Program-made: the position numbers and the translations under genes
The notes under the pieces: model-generated
Database searches by the model: none
What the model was told of the DNA's origin: nothing
Seen by the model: the letters and a program-made list of their open reading frames with translations, nothing else
In this document: positions 1 through 8,462 of the stretch, in pieces
Layout of the letters: every line of letters begins with the position of its first letter
Numbering within the stretch: the stretch's first letter is position 1
From: Gimesia maris
Lineage (GTDB): Bacteria; Planctomycetota; Planctomycetia; Planctomycetales; Planctomycetaceae
Reading direction: 5' to 3'
Length of the DNA stretch: 64,000 nucleotides
Assembly (NCBI RefSeq): GCF_008298035.1
Contig: NZ_CP042910.1
Coordinates: 6,572,001 to 6,636,000 of the forward strand

Positions 1-2967
1 GATGCCTGTTTCTCATGTCATGGCCCTGATCCCGAACATCGGGAAGCAGATCTCAGGCTCGATTTGAAAGAAACAGTCTTTGCAAAGCACAATGGGCAGG
101 CTCTGATCGTACCGGGTAAACCGGCTGACAGCCTGCTCTATCAACGTATGACTGCCTCGGATGAAAGCGAACGTATGCCGCCCGTTGATTCGGGAAAAAA
201 ACTATCCCAATCTGACCTCGCAAAAATCCGAAAGTGGATTGAAGACGGCGCTCCCTGGGCTTCGCACTGGGCCTTTCAGACACCAGTGAAACCAGAATTA
301 CCTGAAGTCAGACAACCAGAATTAATTCAAAACCCCATTGATGTATTCGTACTGGAAAAACTGGAACGGCAGCAGCTTTCATTCTCTGAACCAGCAGACC
401 AGACAACGCTCCTGCGAAGGTTGAGTCTGGACCTGACTGGCCTTCCGCCACGCATTAAAGAGATCAATACATTTCTCTCCGACAAGAGTCCCGATGCGTA
501 CCGGAAACAGGTTGCACGCCTGCTGGCCTCTCCTCATTATGGAGAGCGCTGGGGACGTCTCTGGCTTGATGCAGCCCGCTACGCCGATTCCAACGGTTAT
601 GAAAAAGATGCCCCCCGCGAAGTCTGGCTTTATCGAGACTGGGTGATTGATGCCTTAAATGAGAACATGCCCTACAATCAGTTCGTCATTGAACAGGTCG
701 CCGGTGATCAGCTTCCTCAGGCAACACAAGATCAGAAAATTGCCACCGGATTCATGCGCAATTCCATGCTCAATGAAGAAGGGGGTATCGACCCTGAAGA
801 ATTTCGGATGGCTGCCATGTTTGACCGCATGGACACAATCGGAAAAAGTATTCTCGGATTGACCCTGCAATGCAGCCAGTGCCATTCGCATAAATACGAT
901 CCGTTAACGCATGAAAATTACTATCAGATTTTTGCCTGTATCAACAACTCGTATGAAGCCAGCATGCGGGGATATACAGATGAAGAACAACAGCAGCGGG
1001 AAAAACTGTTGATCGAAATCAAGTCGATTGAACAGTCGCTTAAAAACACATCACCCGACTGGCCGCAACGCCTGGCTGCCTGGGAAAAACAGATACAGCA
1101 GAACCAACCAGTCTGGCATGTATTGAAACTGAAAAATATTGACAGCAACTCTCAGCGCTACTTTGAACAGCCCGATCATTCCATGCTGGCACAGGGTTAT
1201 GCACCATCCCGATTCACCTCAAACTTTGAAGCTGAGACCGACTCCTCCGAGATCACTGCCATCCGTCTGGAGCTGTTAAACCACCCCAATCTGCCAGCAG
1301 GAGGACCGGGTCGCGCCACATCCGGTTTGTGCGCTCTCACCGATATCAAGCTGTCTGTCGCAGATCTAAAGGCCCCCAAGCAGAAAACCAGCATCAAATT
1401 CGCAGAAGCCACCGCCGATTTCAGTAACCCTCGACTGCAGTTGCAGTATCCCTATGAAGACAAAAAAGGAGTCCGCGGGTTTACCGGACCTGTCAGTTAC
1501 GCGATTGATGGAGACAACTCAACCGCCTGGGGAATCGACGCGGGACCAGGGCGACAGAACCAGCCCCACGAAGCAGTCTTTCGCGCTGAAAAGCCATTCG
1601 GCTACCCGGAAGGCAGTAGATTAACCATCAGTCTTGTTCAGATGCATGGTGGCTGGAACAGTGACAATAATCAAACCATGAATCTCGGCCGCTTTCGCAT
1701 TTCCTGGAGTAATAGTCCGAATGCACACGCTGATCCGGTCCCTGATCGAGTCAGAGAAATTCTGACGATTCCCGATGCCGAACGAACCCCTCGACAACAG
1801 GCCCAGATCTTCAGCTATTGGCGAACAACAATCCCGGAATGGGCTGCGGAAAATAAGCGTATCGAAACCATCTGGAAACAGCATCCGGAAGGTACTACTC
1901 AGCTGGTTTACCAGGAACGTCCTCAGCCCCGGCAAACCCATCTGCTGGATCGTGGCGACTTCCTCAAACAAAAGCAGGTGGTGCAGCCAGGTGTGCCCGG
2001 TTTCCTGAACACACTCCCCGCAGATACCCCCGTCGATCGTTTGACATTTGCCCGCTGGCTTGTTGATCGTCAATCGCCGACGACAGCCCGCGCGATTGTG
2101 AACCGGGTCTGGCAGGCCTACTTCGGCCAGGGAATCGTTTCCACCAGTGAAGACCTGGGCTCTCAAGGAGCTGCACCGACACATCGAAAACTGCTCGACT
2201 GGCTGGCTGTCTGGTTCATGGATGAAGGCTGGGACCTGAAGAAGCTGCATACACTGATTGTAACTTCCCGAACTTATCAGCAGTCATCCCGGGTCAGCCC
2301 GGAATTATATGCTAAAGATCCGTACAACCGCCTGCTGGCGCGGGGACCGCGGTATCGTGTCGACGCGGAAATCGTCCGGGATATTGCGTTACAGGCCAGC
2401 GGTTTGTTAAATCCGGAAATTGGCGGCCCCTCTGTCTATCCGCCTGCTCCTGCCTTCCTGTTCGACAAACCGGCCAGTTATGGACCGAAAACGTGGAATG
2501 TGGAAGAAGATGCCGAACGCTACCGCCGCGCGATCTATACGTTCCGGTTCCGCTCGGTTCCTTACCCCATGCTCCAGGCATTTGACGCGCCCAATGGTGA
2601 TATTTCTACCGTCAAACGCACACGTTCCAATACACCGCTGCAGGCATTAACCACACTGAATGAAACCCTGTTTATGGAATGTGCTGTCGGGCTTGCAGAG
2701 ACAATACTCTCAGCCAATTCAGGTTCAGAGGAATCGAGGATCGAAACAGCCTTTCGGCGTTGCGTATCCCGTTATCCGTCTGCGGAGGAAAAACAGGTAC
2801 TGTCTCAGTTCCTGAACAGACAGCGTCACTATTTTGTCGACCATCCCGAAGAAGCAAAACAGATTTCCAACCAGAAAAAGACCAAAGATGCTACAACGGA
2901 TTTTGCTGCCTGGGTCGCCCTCTCGCGGGTATTACTCAACATGGACGAAACCATCACTAAAGAATAG
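1..2967 (+). CDS. PSCyt1-DUF1549-DUF1553 protein, 5' end missing
   Basis: The frame is open from the first base, so the true start lies left of the window. The first visible residues contain CFSCH, a CxxCH haem-binding motif of the planctomycete cytochrome C domain (PSCyt1). A DUF1549 region follows (LASPHYGERWGRLWLDAARYA-type block near base 530-600), with a second CxQCH motif near base 870. A C-terminal DUF1553 region lies around bases 2030-2950 (TFARWLVDRQSPTTARAIVN block, RSNTPLQALTTLN). Family members are large secreted proteins of unknown activity that are expanded in Planctomycetota and usually sit beside a DUF1501 gene, as here 42 bases downstream. A redox or polymer-degradation role is only inferred. 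A paralogous pair lies at 49270-53847. Confidence 0.93.
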   Translation, partial: DACFSCHGPDPEHREADLRLDLKETVFAKHNGQALIVPGKPADSLLYQRMTASDESERMPPVDSGKKLSQSDLAKIRKWIEDGAPWASHWAFQTPVKPELPEVRQPELIQNPIDVFVLEKLERQQLSFSEPADQTTLLRRLSLDLTGLPPRIKEINTFLSDKSPDAYRKQVARLLASPHYGERWGRLWLDAARYADSNGYEKDAPREVWLYRDWVIDALNENMPYNQFVIEQVAGDQLPQATQDQKIATGFMRNSMLNEEGGIDPEEFRMAAMFDRMDTIGKSILGLTLQCSQCHSHKYDPLTHENYYQIFACINNSYEASMRGYTDEEQQQREKLLIEIKSIEQSLKNTSPDWPQRLAAWEKQIQQNQPVWHVLKLKNIDSNSQRYFEQPDHSMLAQGYAPSRFTSNFEAETDSSEITAIRLELLNHPNLPAGGPGRATSGLCALTDIKLSVADLKAPKQKTSIKFAEATADFSNPRLQLQYPYEDKKGVRGFTGPVSYAIDGDNSTAWGIDAGPGRQNQPHEAVFRAEKPFGYPEGSRLTISLVQMHGGWNSDNNQTMNLGRFRISWSNSPNAHADPVPDRVREILTIPDAERTPRQQAQIFSYWRTTIPEWAAENKRIETIWKQHPEGTTQLVYQERPQPRQTHLLDRGDFLKQKQVVQPGVPGFLNTLPADTPVDRLTFARWLVDRQSPTTARAIVNRVWQAYFGQGIVSTSEDLGSQGAAPTHRKLLDWLAVWFMDEGWDLKKLHTLIVTSRTYQQSSRVSPELYAKDPYNRLLARGPRYRVDAEIVRDIALQASGLLNPEIGGPSVYPPAPAFLFDKPASYGPKTWNVEEDAERYRRAIYTFRFRSVPYPMLQAFDAPNGDISTVKRTRSNTPLQALTTLNETLFMECAVGLAETILSANSGSEESRIETAFRRCVSRYPSAEEKQVLSQFLNRQRHYFVDHPEEAKQISNQKKTKDATTDFAAWVALSRVLLNMDETITKE

Positions 2968-3009
2968 CCAACCATCGAATCAACGCGTAAACTTGAACAG
3001 GTAAGACTG

Positions 3010-4443
3010 ATGAATCACTTGAATCACCCGGCACATCCCATCGCCCGCCGCTGGTTTCTGGAACAATGTGGAGTCGGCCTCGGAGCGATTGCCGTCAATC
3101 AACTGCTCCAGGAATCCGGTTATGCCGCCGGTTCAAAAGCTGGTGCCGTTCAAGATCCCCTGGCACCGCATCAGCCCCACCATCCTCCCAAGGCAAAAAA
3201 TATCATCTTCCTGTTTATGGGGGGAGGGCCCAGCCACCTGGAGCTCTTTGATAATAAACCGGTGCTGGGCAAATTCGACGGTCAATTGCCGCCAGAAGAC
3301 CTCTTAAAAGGATATCGGGCCGCGTTTATCAATCCCAATTCCAAATTCCTTGGTCCGAAATTTAAATTTGCAAGACATGGAGAATGTGGAGCGGAAGTTT
3401 CGGAAATCCTGCCGCACCTGGCAAAAGTGGTTGACGACATCGCAATTGTAAAAAGTATGAAAACCGACGCTTTCAATCATGCGCCGGCCCAGATACAGGC
3501 CCTCACCGGATCCCAGTTGTTCGGCAAACCCAGCCTGGGTGCCTGGACTATTTACGGATTGGGCAGCGAATCGAAAAATCTTCCCGGCTTTGTCGTATTC
3601 AGTTCAGGAAACAAAGGCCCCAGTGGCGGCAGTTCCTGCTGGGGAAGTGGCTTTCTGCCTAGCACGCATCAGGGCGTCATGTTCCGAGGAGGGCAGGAAC
3701 CCGTGCTTTATCTGCAGAATCCTCCTGGTGTCTCTGCACAACTGCAACGTGATTCTCTGGATACACTCAAGGCATTAAACCAGAAACACCTTGATCAGGT
3801 TGGCGATCCCGAAATTGCAACCAGAATTAATTCCTTTGAAATGGCTTATCGCATGCAGTCCAGTGCACCTGATGTGATGGATCTGAGCCAGGAAACCAGA
3901 CAGACACTCGATCTGTATGGTGCAGAACCAGGCAAAACCTCGTTCGCAAATAACTGTCTCCTGGCCCGTCGCCTGGTAGAACGGGGGGTCCGCTGTGTAC
4001 AACTCTTCCATGAATCCTGGGACCAGCATGGCGGACTGGTCAGCGGATTAAAAAGTAATTGTAAAGCCACCGATCAGGCTTCTGCCGCTTTAATCAAAGA
4101 CCTGAAACAACGTGGACTGTTACAGGACACCCTCGTGGTCTGGGGGGGAGAATTTGGCCGTACCCCGATGGTGCAGGGGGGTAATGATGGTCGCGATCAT
4201 CACCCCAACGCCTTTACCATGTGGCTGGCCGGTGGCGGGATCAAAGGGGGCACCACCATTGGTGGTTCAGACGATTTTGGCTTCAATGTAATCGAAGATG
4301 AAGTCCCCGTTTACGACCTGCACGCCACGATATTGCACCTGCTGGGACTGAATCCGGATCGACTTTCGTTTCGCTTCCAGGGGCTCGATCAAAAACTGAT
4401 CGGAGTCAATCCAGCGAAAATTGTCACAAAAATTCTGGCCTGA
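3010..4443 (+). CDS. DUF1501 protein with twin-arginine signal
   Basis: This 477-residue protein starts with an ATG at 3010. Residues 14-30 read RRWFLEQCGVGLGAIA, a Tat-type signal (RRxFL followed by a hydrophobic stretch), so export in folded form is likely. The body matches the DUF1501 family, which has a sulfatase/alkaline-phosphatase-like fold: the FLFMGGGPSHLELFD block near residue 70, VWGGEFGRTP near residue 378, and a final DLHATILHLLGL block. It is the usual partner of the DUF1549/DUF1553 gene that ends 42 bases upstream, and the two are probably co-transcribed and end at the terminator just after the stop. The substrate is unknown. The second copy of this pair in the window is at 49270-50697. 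Confidence 0.93.
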   Translation: MNHLNHPAHPIARRWFLEQCGVGLGAIAVNQLLQESGYAAGSKAGAVQDPLAPHQPHHPPKAKNIIFLFMGGGPSHLELFDNKPVLGKFDGQLPPEDLLKGYRAAFINPNSKFLGPKFKFARHGECGAEVSEILPHLAKVVDDIAIVKSMKTDAFNHAPAQIQALTGSQLFGKPSLGAWTIYGLGSESKNLPGFVVFSSGNKGPSGGSSCWGSGFLPSTHQGVMFRGGQEPVLYLQNPPGVSAQLQRDSLDTLKALNQKHLDQVGDPEIATRINSFEMAYRMQSSAPDVMDLSQETRQTLDLYGAEPGKTSFANNCLLARRLVERGVRCVQLFHESWDQHGGLVSGLKSNCKATDQASAALIKDLKQRGLLQDTLVVWGGEFGRTPMVQGGNDGRDHHPNAFTMWLAGGGIKGGTTIGGSDDFGFNVIEDEVPVYDLHATILHLLGLNPDRLSFRFQGLDQKLIGVNPAKIVTKILA

Positions 4444-4451
4444 AATAAAAG

Positions 4452-4483
4452 AAAACCCCTTGTCATTTCTGGCAAGGGGTTTT
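4452..4483. terminator. Bidirectional Rho-independent terminator
   Basis: AAAACCCCTTG and CAAGGGGTTTT form an 11-bp perfect stem around a 10-base loop, flanked by A-rich sequence on the left and T-rich on the right. It lies 9 bases after the DUF1501 stop and 24 bases after the stop of the convergent RmlD-like gene, so it can serve both. Confidence 0.9.
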
Positions 4484-4506
4484 CTTATTGATTCTTTTGA
4501 CCTGGT

Positions 4507-5451
4507 TCAGGCAGCAATTTCCTGCTCATAGAGTCGAGCCGGAGCGTTGTTCAACCGGTTGAGATAACCGTTGTGCTGCTGATCGAACAGTCGCTGTAAT
4601 CCATCATCCAGCATCGGCATCGAAATGCTGAGTGACCGACGAATTTTACGTGTATGCAGTGAAGTTTCGCCGTTCGCAAAACCTGTCGTGCGTTCATTGA
4701 GTACAGTAGCACGGGGGAGTACCGGCACCGTCAGACCAAATGTGGCAGCCAGCCGCTGCACAAATTCGATCGGACTGATTCGTTCTCCACCCGCCACATG
4801 GAAGGTCCCCGTCAATCGTTCCTGATAAGCGTGTTCGATGATCGCTGCCAGATCCGTTGCCAGTAAAGGCGTGGCATGCCGATAGCAGTCCTGCTCGGAA
4901 AATGACCCGTTTTCCAGCGACTGTACCAGGCTTTCAATCTGTCCCTGACCATAAGCGGCAGGAGTCCAGCCAAACACGTTGGTGCGAATAATCAGTGAGT
5001 TATCACACAGACTGACTTCACGTTCAATGGCCCGCAGTACTTCTGCCTGTCGACTTTCACACAGCCCCTGACAGTCCTCTTCATGGAACATCCAGGGCCC
5101 TGTAAAGACGGCATCAGAAGAGATATGTGTGAAGCGGGACGAATGCAGTTCAGCAGCATTCACCCAGTTACGCACTGCGAGCACAGGATCTTTTGTTGAA
5201 AATTTTTCAGGATCAACAGTCCAGGCGGAATTCGCGGCAACGCCACAATAGACAACCCAGTTGGGACGAACCATCGACAGCCAGTGCTCGGCTGTTTCGA
5301 CATCGTCTTCCTGATAAGTATGAGTTTCACATCCCTGGATGGAAACTGGTGAAGCTGAAGTTAATCCGACAACCCGATATCGACTGGATAAACAGGTTGC
5401 AATATTTGCTCCGGCAACCGTTTCAAGTCCAATAACCAGAACTGTTTCCAC
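4507..5451 (-). CDS. RmlD-like NAD(P)-dependent sugar reductase
   Basis: The 314-residue protein opens with a Rossmann nucleotide-binding segment (VLVIGLETVAGANIA). It follows the extended short-chain dehydrogenase pattern of the RmlD/dTDP-4-dehydrorhamnose reductase family: PNWVVYCG, FTHISSDAVFTG with the Ser-Asp after a beta strand, LIIRTNVFGW, and GTFHVAGGERIS near the C-terminus. The glycine-rich loop GLETVAG departs from the usual GxxGxxG, and I do not see a clear YxxxK pair, so the activity could be altered. It stands alone on the minus strand, convergent with the DUF1501 gene across a shared terminator. A cell-envelope sugar role is inferred from the family only. Confidence 0.75.
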   Translation of the reverse strand: METVLVIGLETVAGANIATCLSSRYRVVGLTSASPVSIQGCETHTYQEDDVETAEHWLSMVRPNWVVYCGVAANSAWTVDPEKFSTKDPVLAVRNWVNAAELHSSRFTHISSDAVFTGPWMFHEEDCQGLCESRQAEVLRAIEREVSLCDNSLIIRTNVFGWTPAAYGQGQIESLVQSLENGSFSEQDCYRHATPLLATDLAAIIEHAYQERLTGTFHVAGGERISPIEFVQRLAATFGLTVPVLPRATVLNERTTGFANGETSLHTRKIRRSLSISMPMLDDGLQRLFDQQHNGYLNRLNNAPARLYEQEIAA

Positions 5452-6079
5452 GCCGCGCCTCCATGCTTAGACGTTGTTGTTATATCAGTCAGTAAAAGTC
5501 TTCGTTCTGTAAACTCTTGCTCAGAACGAAACCATTTGACATCTCAGTAGTTCTACAAAAGTTGTTCCCGCAAACCAATCCATTTGTTTCGCGAGAGGCG
5601 GATTATAGTTGGCATTCCTGATTTTCACCAACCCCAATTTTAAAGAGAAATTCATGGTGCCCGTTGAACTGTTTTCTCCTGTTTCATTTTGACGTTTCGC
5701 GTGCAGAAAACGTTACCCCTTTCAAGAATCCAGGTGACTTGGCTGACTCTTTCAGAAGATAATTCTGCCCTGTTTTTGATTGCAGCGAATCAATATTTTT
5801 TCAAAAAACAGATTGAAAATGGAAAAAAGATTAAAGGTTTGACGCTTTTTGATTTCATTTCATTCTTTCGTATTGACCTGAATCTGGAAAAGCAATATCT
5901 TCCCGCCTCACATTAGTGATCTCTGCGCCTGTTCTATAGGCTGGTCACTCACCTCCCACACTGATTACCCATCAATTGATTCACACCTGACACTTCGAGT
6001 TGATACCGCAGTGATTTGTTTTCGAGGAAACGAATTTACTCAGCACCCCATATCATTTCTTGTAAAGACTATTGAAACC
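5452..6079. other. Intergenic region between divergent genes
   Basis: This 628-base stretch separates the minus-strand RmlD-like gene from the + strand gene at 6080. It holds the inverted repeat at 5501-5530 and an AT-rich tract around 5690-5900. A 75-codon open frame there starts with TTG, has no ribosome-binding site and an unnatural composition, so I do not call it. I saw no tRNA. Confidence 0.6.
5501..5530. repeat. 9-bp perfect inverted repeat upstream of the RmlD-like gene
   Basis: TTCGTTCTG at 5501-5509 and CAGAACGAA at 5522-5530 are perfect reverse complements with a 12-base loop, 50 bases upstream of the minus-strand start at 5451. It could be an operator or an RNA leader hairpin. 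No T tract follows. Confidence 0.5.
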
Positions 6080-7090
6080 ATGTCCGTCTCGCGTCACTTA
6101 CCGGATTATCCGATCCTGCTGGCTGGAGTTTCGACTCCTGTCGTAAAAGGACTGCGCGAAATGGGACTGCCGGTGACAGAACTTCAGGACGATCTGACTT
6201 ATCTGACAGGGTATCAGTCATCCCGCTGGAATCTTCTGCTGGTTGGTTCTCAGAAATGCTTCAATGAACAGGAACTGCAGATTCTCTCTCGCTGCAGGAT
6301 CCCCATCATTGATCTGGCAGAATTCAATAATAAGACAGGCATTGGCCGCACCATTCCGGAACTGGCTAAAAAAGCCAACTCCGGAGTAGAACAGTTCAAC
6401 TCACAGTTTGTGGTTCAACTGAAAACACGCATTCAACAGTCGGGAGGCGCCTGGATCCGCCTGGGAGATTATCCTTATCCCTACCAGGGTGTGATCTGTT
6501 ATGATGAATCCGCACTCGGAAATGATTTTCGCGAATTCTCTAATGTGATGAGCCCCTTACCTGTGTCGCTGGATTTGCTGCATTGCAAATCAGAAGCGGA
6601 ATGGCAGGCCGAATCAAATCCGGAAACTCAGAGAAAACTGCGTGTGGAACTGATCAGCAGATATCGCCAGGGATTACCGGTTTCGCTGTCGTCTGTTTCG
6701 TCACGCGAAGAACTCAGTCAGTTATTCCAGGACATTCAACTGGACCGTAAACAGATGTCGCTGGTCTGGATAACTTCACTCGATACATTCTTTCGCTGGT
6801 GGAAACTGAGAAGTGAATTCTCTGTCAGTATCAATCGACTTTCCACCGGCTGGGAAACCATTATCTCAGGAAACTTCGAAGGATTCAGCCCCGGGCTGCA
6901 GATCTGGAGAAGCCAGCATTCAGCCACGGTTGCCTTATATCGGGGTGTGAATGAGATCAGAGATGATGTTACCGCGTTCGCCAACAACCCCGAACGCCAT
7001 CCCGGCGGATTTACTGCACATTGGGCGGGAGTCTCTTCCAGCCTGATTCCATTTGACTTCAATAATTTTGCAGCTGCTGCTGCTTCGTAA
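6080..7090 (+). CDS. Hypothetical protein, two-part, possible deacetylase-like C-terminus
   Basis: I do not recognise this 336-residue protein with certainty. I prefer the ATG at 6080 (MSVSRHLPDYPILLAGVS) over an in-frame start at 6011 because the alpha/beta start is natural there, although neither has a good ribosome-binding site. Residues 1-85 alternate hydrophobic strands and helices (LLAGVS, LLLVGSQKC, PIIDLAEF), like a receiver or Rossmann-like domain. The rest contains GAWIRLGDYPYPYQG and a FFRWWKLRSEFSV block. That block reminds me of the region after the catalytic core in some polysaccharide-deacetylase-like proteins, but no deacetylase metal motif is visible. It ends in an alanine run. 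The sugar-reductase neighbour would fit an envelope role, which is weak inference. Confidence 0.7.
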   Translation: MSVSRHLPDYPILLAGVSTPVVKGLREMGLPVTELQDDLTYLTGYQSSRWNLLLVGSQKCFNEQELQILSRCRIPIIDLAEFNNKTGIGRTIPELAKKANSGVEQFNSQFVVQLKTRIQQSGGAWIRLGDYPYPYQGVICYDESALGNDFREFSNVMSPLPVSLDLLHCKSEAEWQAESNPETQRKLRVELISRYRQGLPVSLSSVSSREELSQLFQDIQLDRKQMSLVWITSLDTFFRWWKLRSEFSVSINRLSTGWETIISGNFEGFSPGLQIWRSQHSATVALYRGVNEIRDDVTAFANNPERHPGGFTAHWAGVSSSLIPFDFNNFAAAAAS

Positions 7091-7171
7091 AAACTGATTT
7101 TCCCCATGAAAGCTTGATTTCAGCGATTGAATTTTTCACTCGCTATTTTGTAGAAGAAAAGGATTGAACTC

Positions 7172-7468
7172 ATGAAACGTTTCGGAATTACGATGCTGGG
7201 TCTCGCGTTGATCGCCCTGACAACAGGTTGCCAGTGCGGAAGATATGGCTCATGTGGCAGCTGTAATTACGGCCCCACAATGGCCCCCTTTAGTGGTGGT
7301 GGCGGTGGCTGTTCAACCGGTAACTGCGGTGTTGGTGCCCCCACCTATGCACCACAGGGAGCGTACAATACTTACGATACCTATCAGTCAACAGCCAGTG
7401 CTCCTGTAATTCAGGGATCTGTGCCTACAACGGCCTACGCACCACTGGATCCACTGCCAATGTATTAA
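7172..7468 (+). CDS. Small Cys/Gly-rich lipoprotein
   Basis: This 98-residue protein has a clear lipoprotein signal: MKRF, a hydrophobic core, then the lipobox LTTGC with Cys20 as the likely lipidated residue. An AAGGA ribosome-binding site lies 8 bases before the ATG. The mature part is rich in Cys and Gly (CQCGRYGSCGSCNYG, then SGGGGGCSTGNCGVG), followed by a Tyr/Ala/Pro-rich tail. No enzyme motif is visible. Similar short Gly/Cys lipoproteins occur in planctomycetes without known function. The many cysteines could form disulfides or bind metal, which is inference. Two hairpins follow the stop. Confidence 0.85.
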   Translation: MKRFGITMLGLALIALTTGCQCGRYGSCGSCNYGPTMAPFSGGGGGCSTGNCGVGAPTYAPQGAYNTYDTYQSTASAPVIQGSVPTTAYAPLDPLPMY

Positions 7469-7469
7469 C

Positions 7470-7526
7470 AGCTCCCGGGAATTCACTACTCCCGGGCGCT
7501 CTATCATCTCGGCCTGGTTCAGGCCG
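7470..7526. repeat. Two adjacent GC-rich hairpins
   Basis: Hairpin one pairs AGCTCCCGGGA (7470-7480) with TCCCGGGCGCT (7490-7500), 11 bp with one mismatch. Hairpin two pairs TCGGCCTG (7509-7516) with CAGGCCGA (7520-7527) around a 3-base loop. They begin one base after the lipoprotein stop. No U tract follows, so they may be a 3' stabiliser or a Rho-assisted end rather than a classic terminator. Confidence 0.6.
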
Positions 7527-7753
7527 ACAGGCAGGTGAAAGTGCGCCCTGTAGGGGACACGGTCCGGGTGGAACAAAATACTGCAACAAACCTGTTGTTC
7601 GCAGAGATATGGATTGTATCTACAGTTCAGCCTTGATATACAGGTACTAATGTGATCCGTCTTTCATGCTGCGCATTCCCTGCGAGCAGATTGAGGGTCT
7701 TTTGGTTTCTGGAACTTCGTCTGTGTATCATACCCCACCGGGTATCTGTTATT

Positions 7754-8344
7754 ATGCCTGCTTTGCAAATCGTTAATTATCCGCATCCGGCCCTTCGCTG
7801 GAAATCCAAACCCGTTAAAAGTATCACACCCGAGTTGCGTGATATTGTACGGAATATGTTTGATCTTATGTACGAAGCACGGGGAATCGGCCTGGCCGCC
7901 AATCAGGTCGCGCTGCCCTATCGCCTGTTCGTGATCAATCTCACTTCGGACCCCAATGAACCGGAAGAAGAATTCGTGTTCATTAATCCCGAGATCACGA
8001 AGCGTAAAGGAACTGCGGAAGGGGAAGAAGGCTGCTTGAGCCTGCCTCAGGTTTATGGTGATGTGAAACGGTCGGAAGAAATCACAGTCGAAGCCTATGA
8101 TCTGAACGGACAGCTGTTTGAAATCACACTGGATGATCTCGCCGCCCGCGCCGTGCAACACGAACACGATCATATTGAAGGCATCATGTTCCCTGACCGG
8201 ATGGTAGAAGCCAAACGCAATGAAATCGACGTACTGATTGCCGATTTCGAATCAGAATTTCGTCACAAACAGGAGACGGGTGAGTACCCGCCTGATGAAG
8301 AAATTCGCAATCAACTGGCGCAACTCGAACAGGAACTGGGCTGA
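7754..8344 (+). CDS. def: Peptide deformylase
   Basis: This 196-residue enzyme removes the formyl group from N-terminal methionine of new proteins, using a metal ion. All three family motifs are present: GIGLAANQV, EGCLSLP (metal-binding Cys) and HEHDHIEG (the HExxH metal and catalytic residues). I chose the ATG at 7754 (MPALQIVNYPHPALR) because it gives the standard family N-terminus. The open frame extends upstream to 7652 but the added residues look non-coding. The fmt gene for the opposing reaction starts 118 bases downstream, a common pairing in bacteria. Confidence 0.96.
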   Translation: MPALQIVNYPHPALRWKSKPVKSITPELRDIVRNMFDLMYEARGIGLAANQVALPYRLFVINLTSDPNEPEEEFVFINPEITKRKGTAEGEEGCLSLPQVYGDVKRSEEITVEAYDLNGQLFEITLDDLAARAVQHEHDHIEGIMFPDRMVEAKRNEIDVLIADFESEFRHKQETGEYPPDEEIRNQLAQLEQELG

Positions 8345-8462
8345 AAAACCATCGTCTGCCTGTAGATTATCGCGCATTCAGTTTACAGTTCAACTGTGGG
8401 TCCAGCATAACTTTTTGCTTCCCTTTCTATTGCTTACCGGTCCGCTATGAGGAGACACCACA

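Noticed and set aside
1621-2250. 209-codon antisense frame
   Set aside because: It lies entirely opposite a well-supported DUF1549/DUF1553 coding region, and its residue pattern follows from the sense codons.
5689-5916. 75-codon frame starting with TTG
   Set aside because: It lies in an AT-rich intergenic tract, has no ribosome-binding site, and is rich in Phe and Lys as expected of chance AT-rich DNA.
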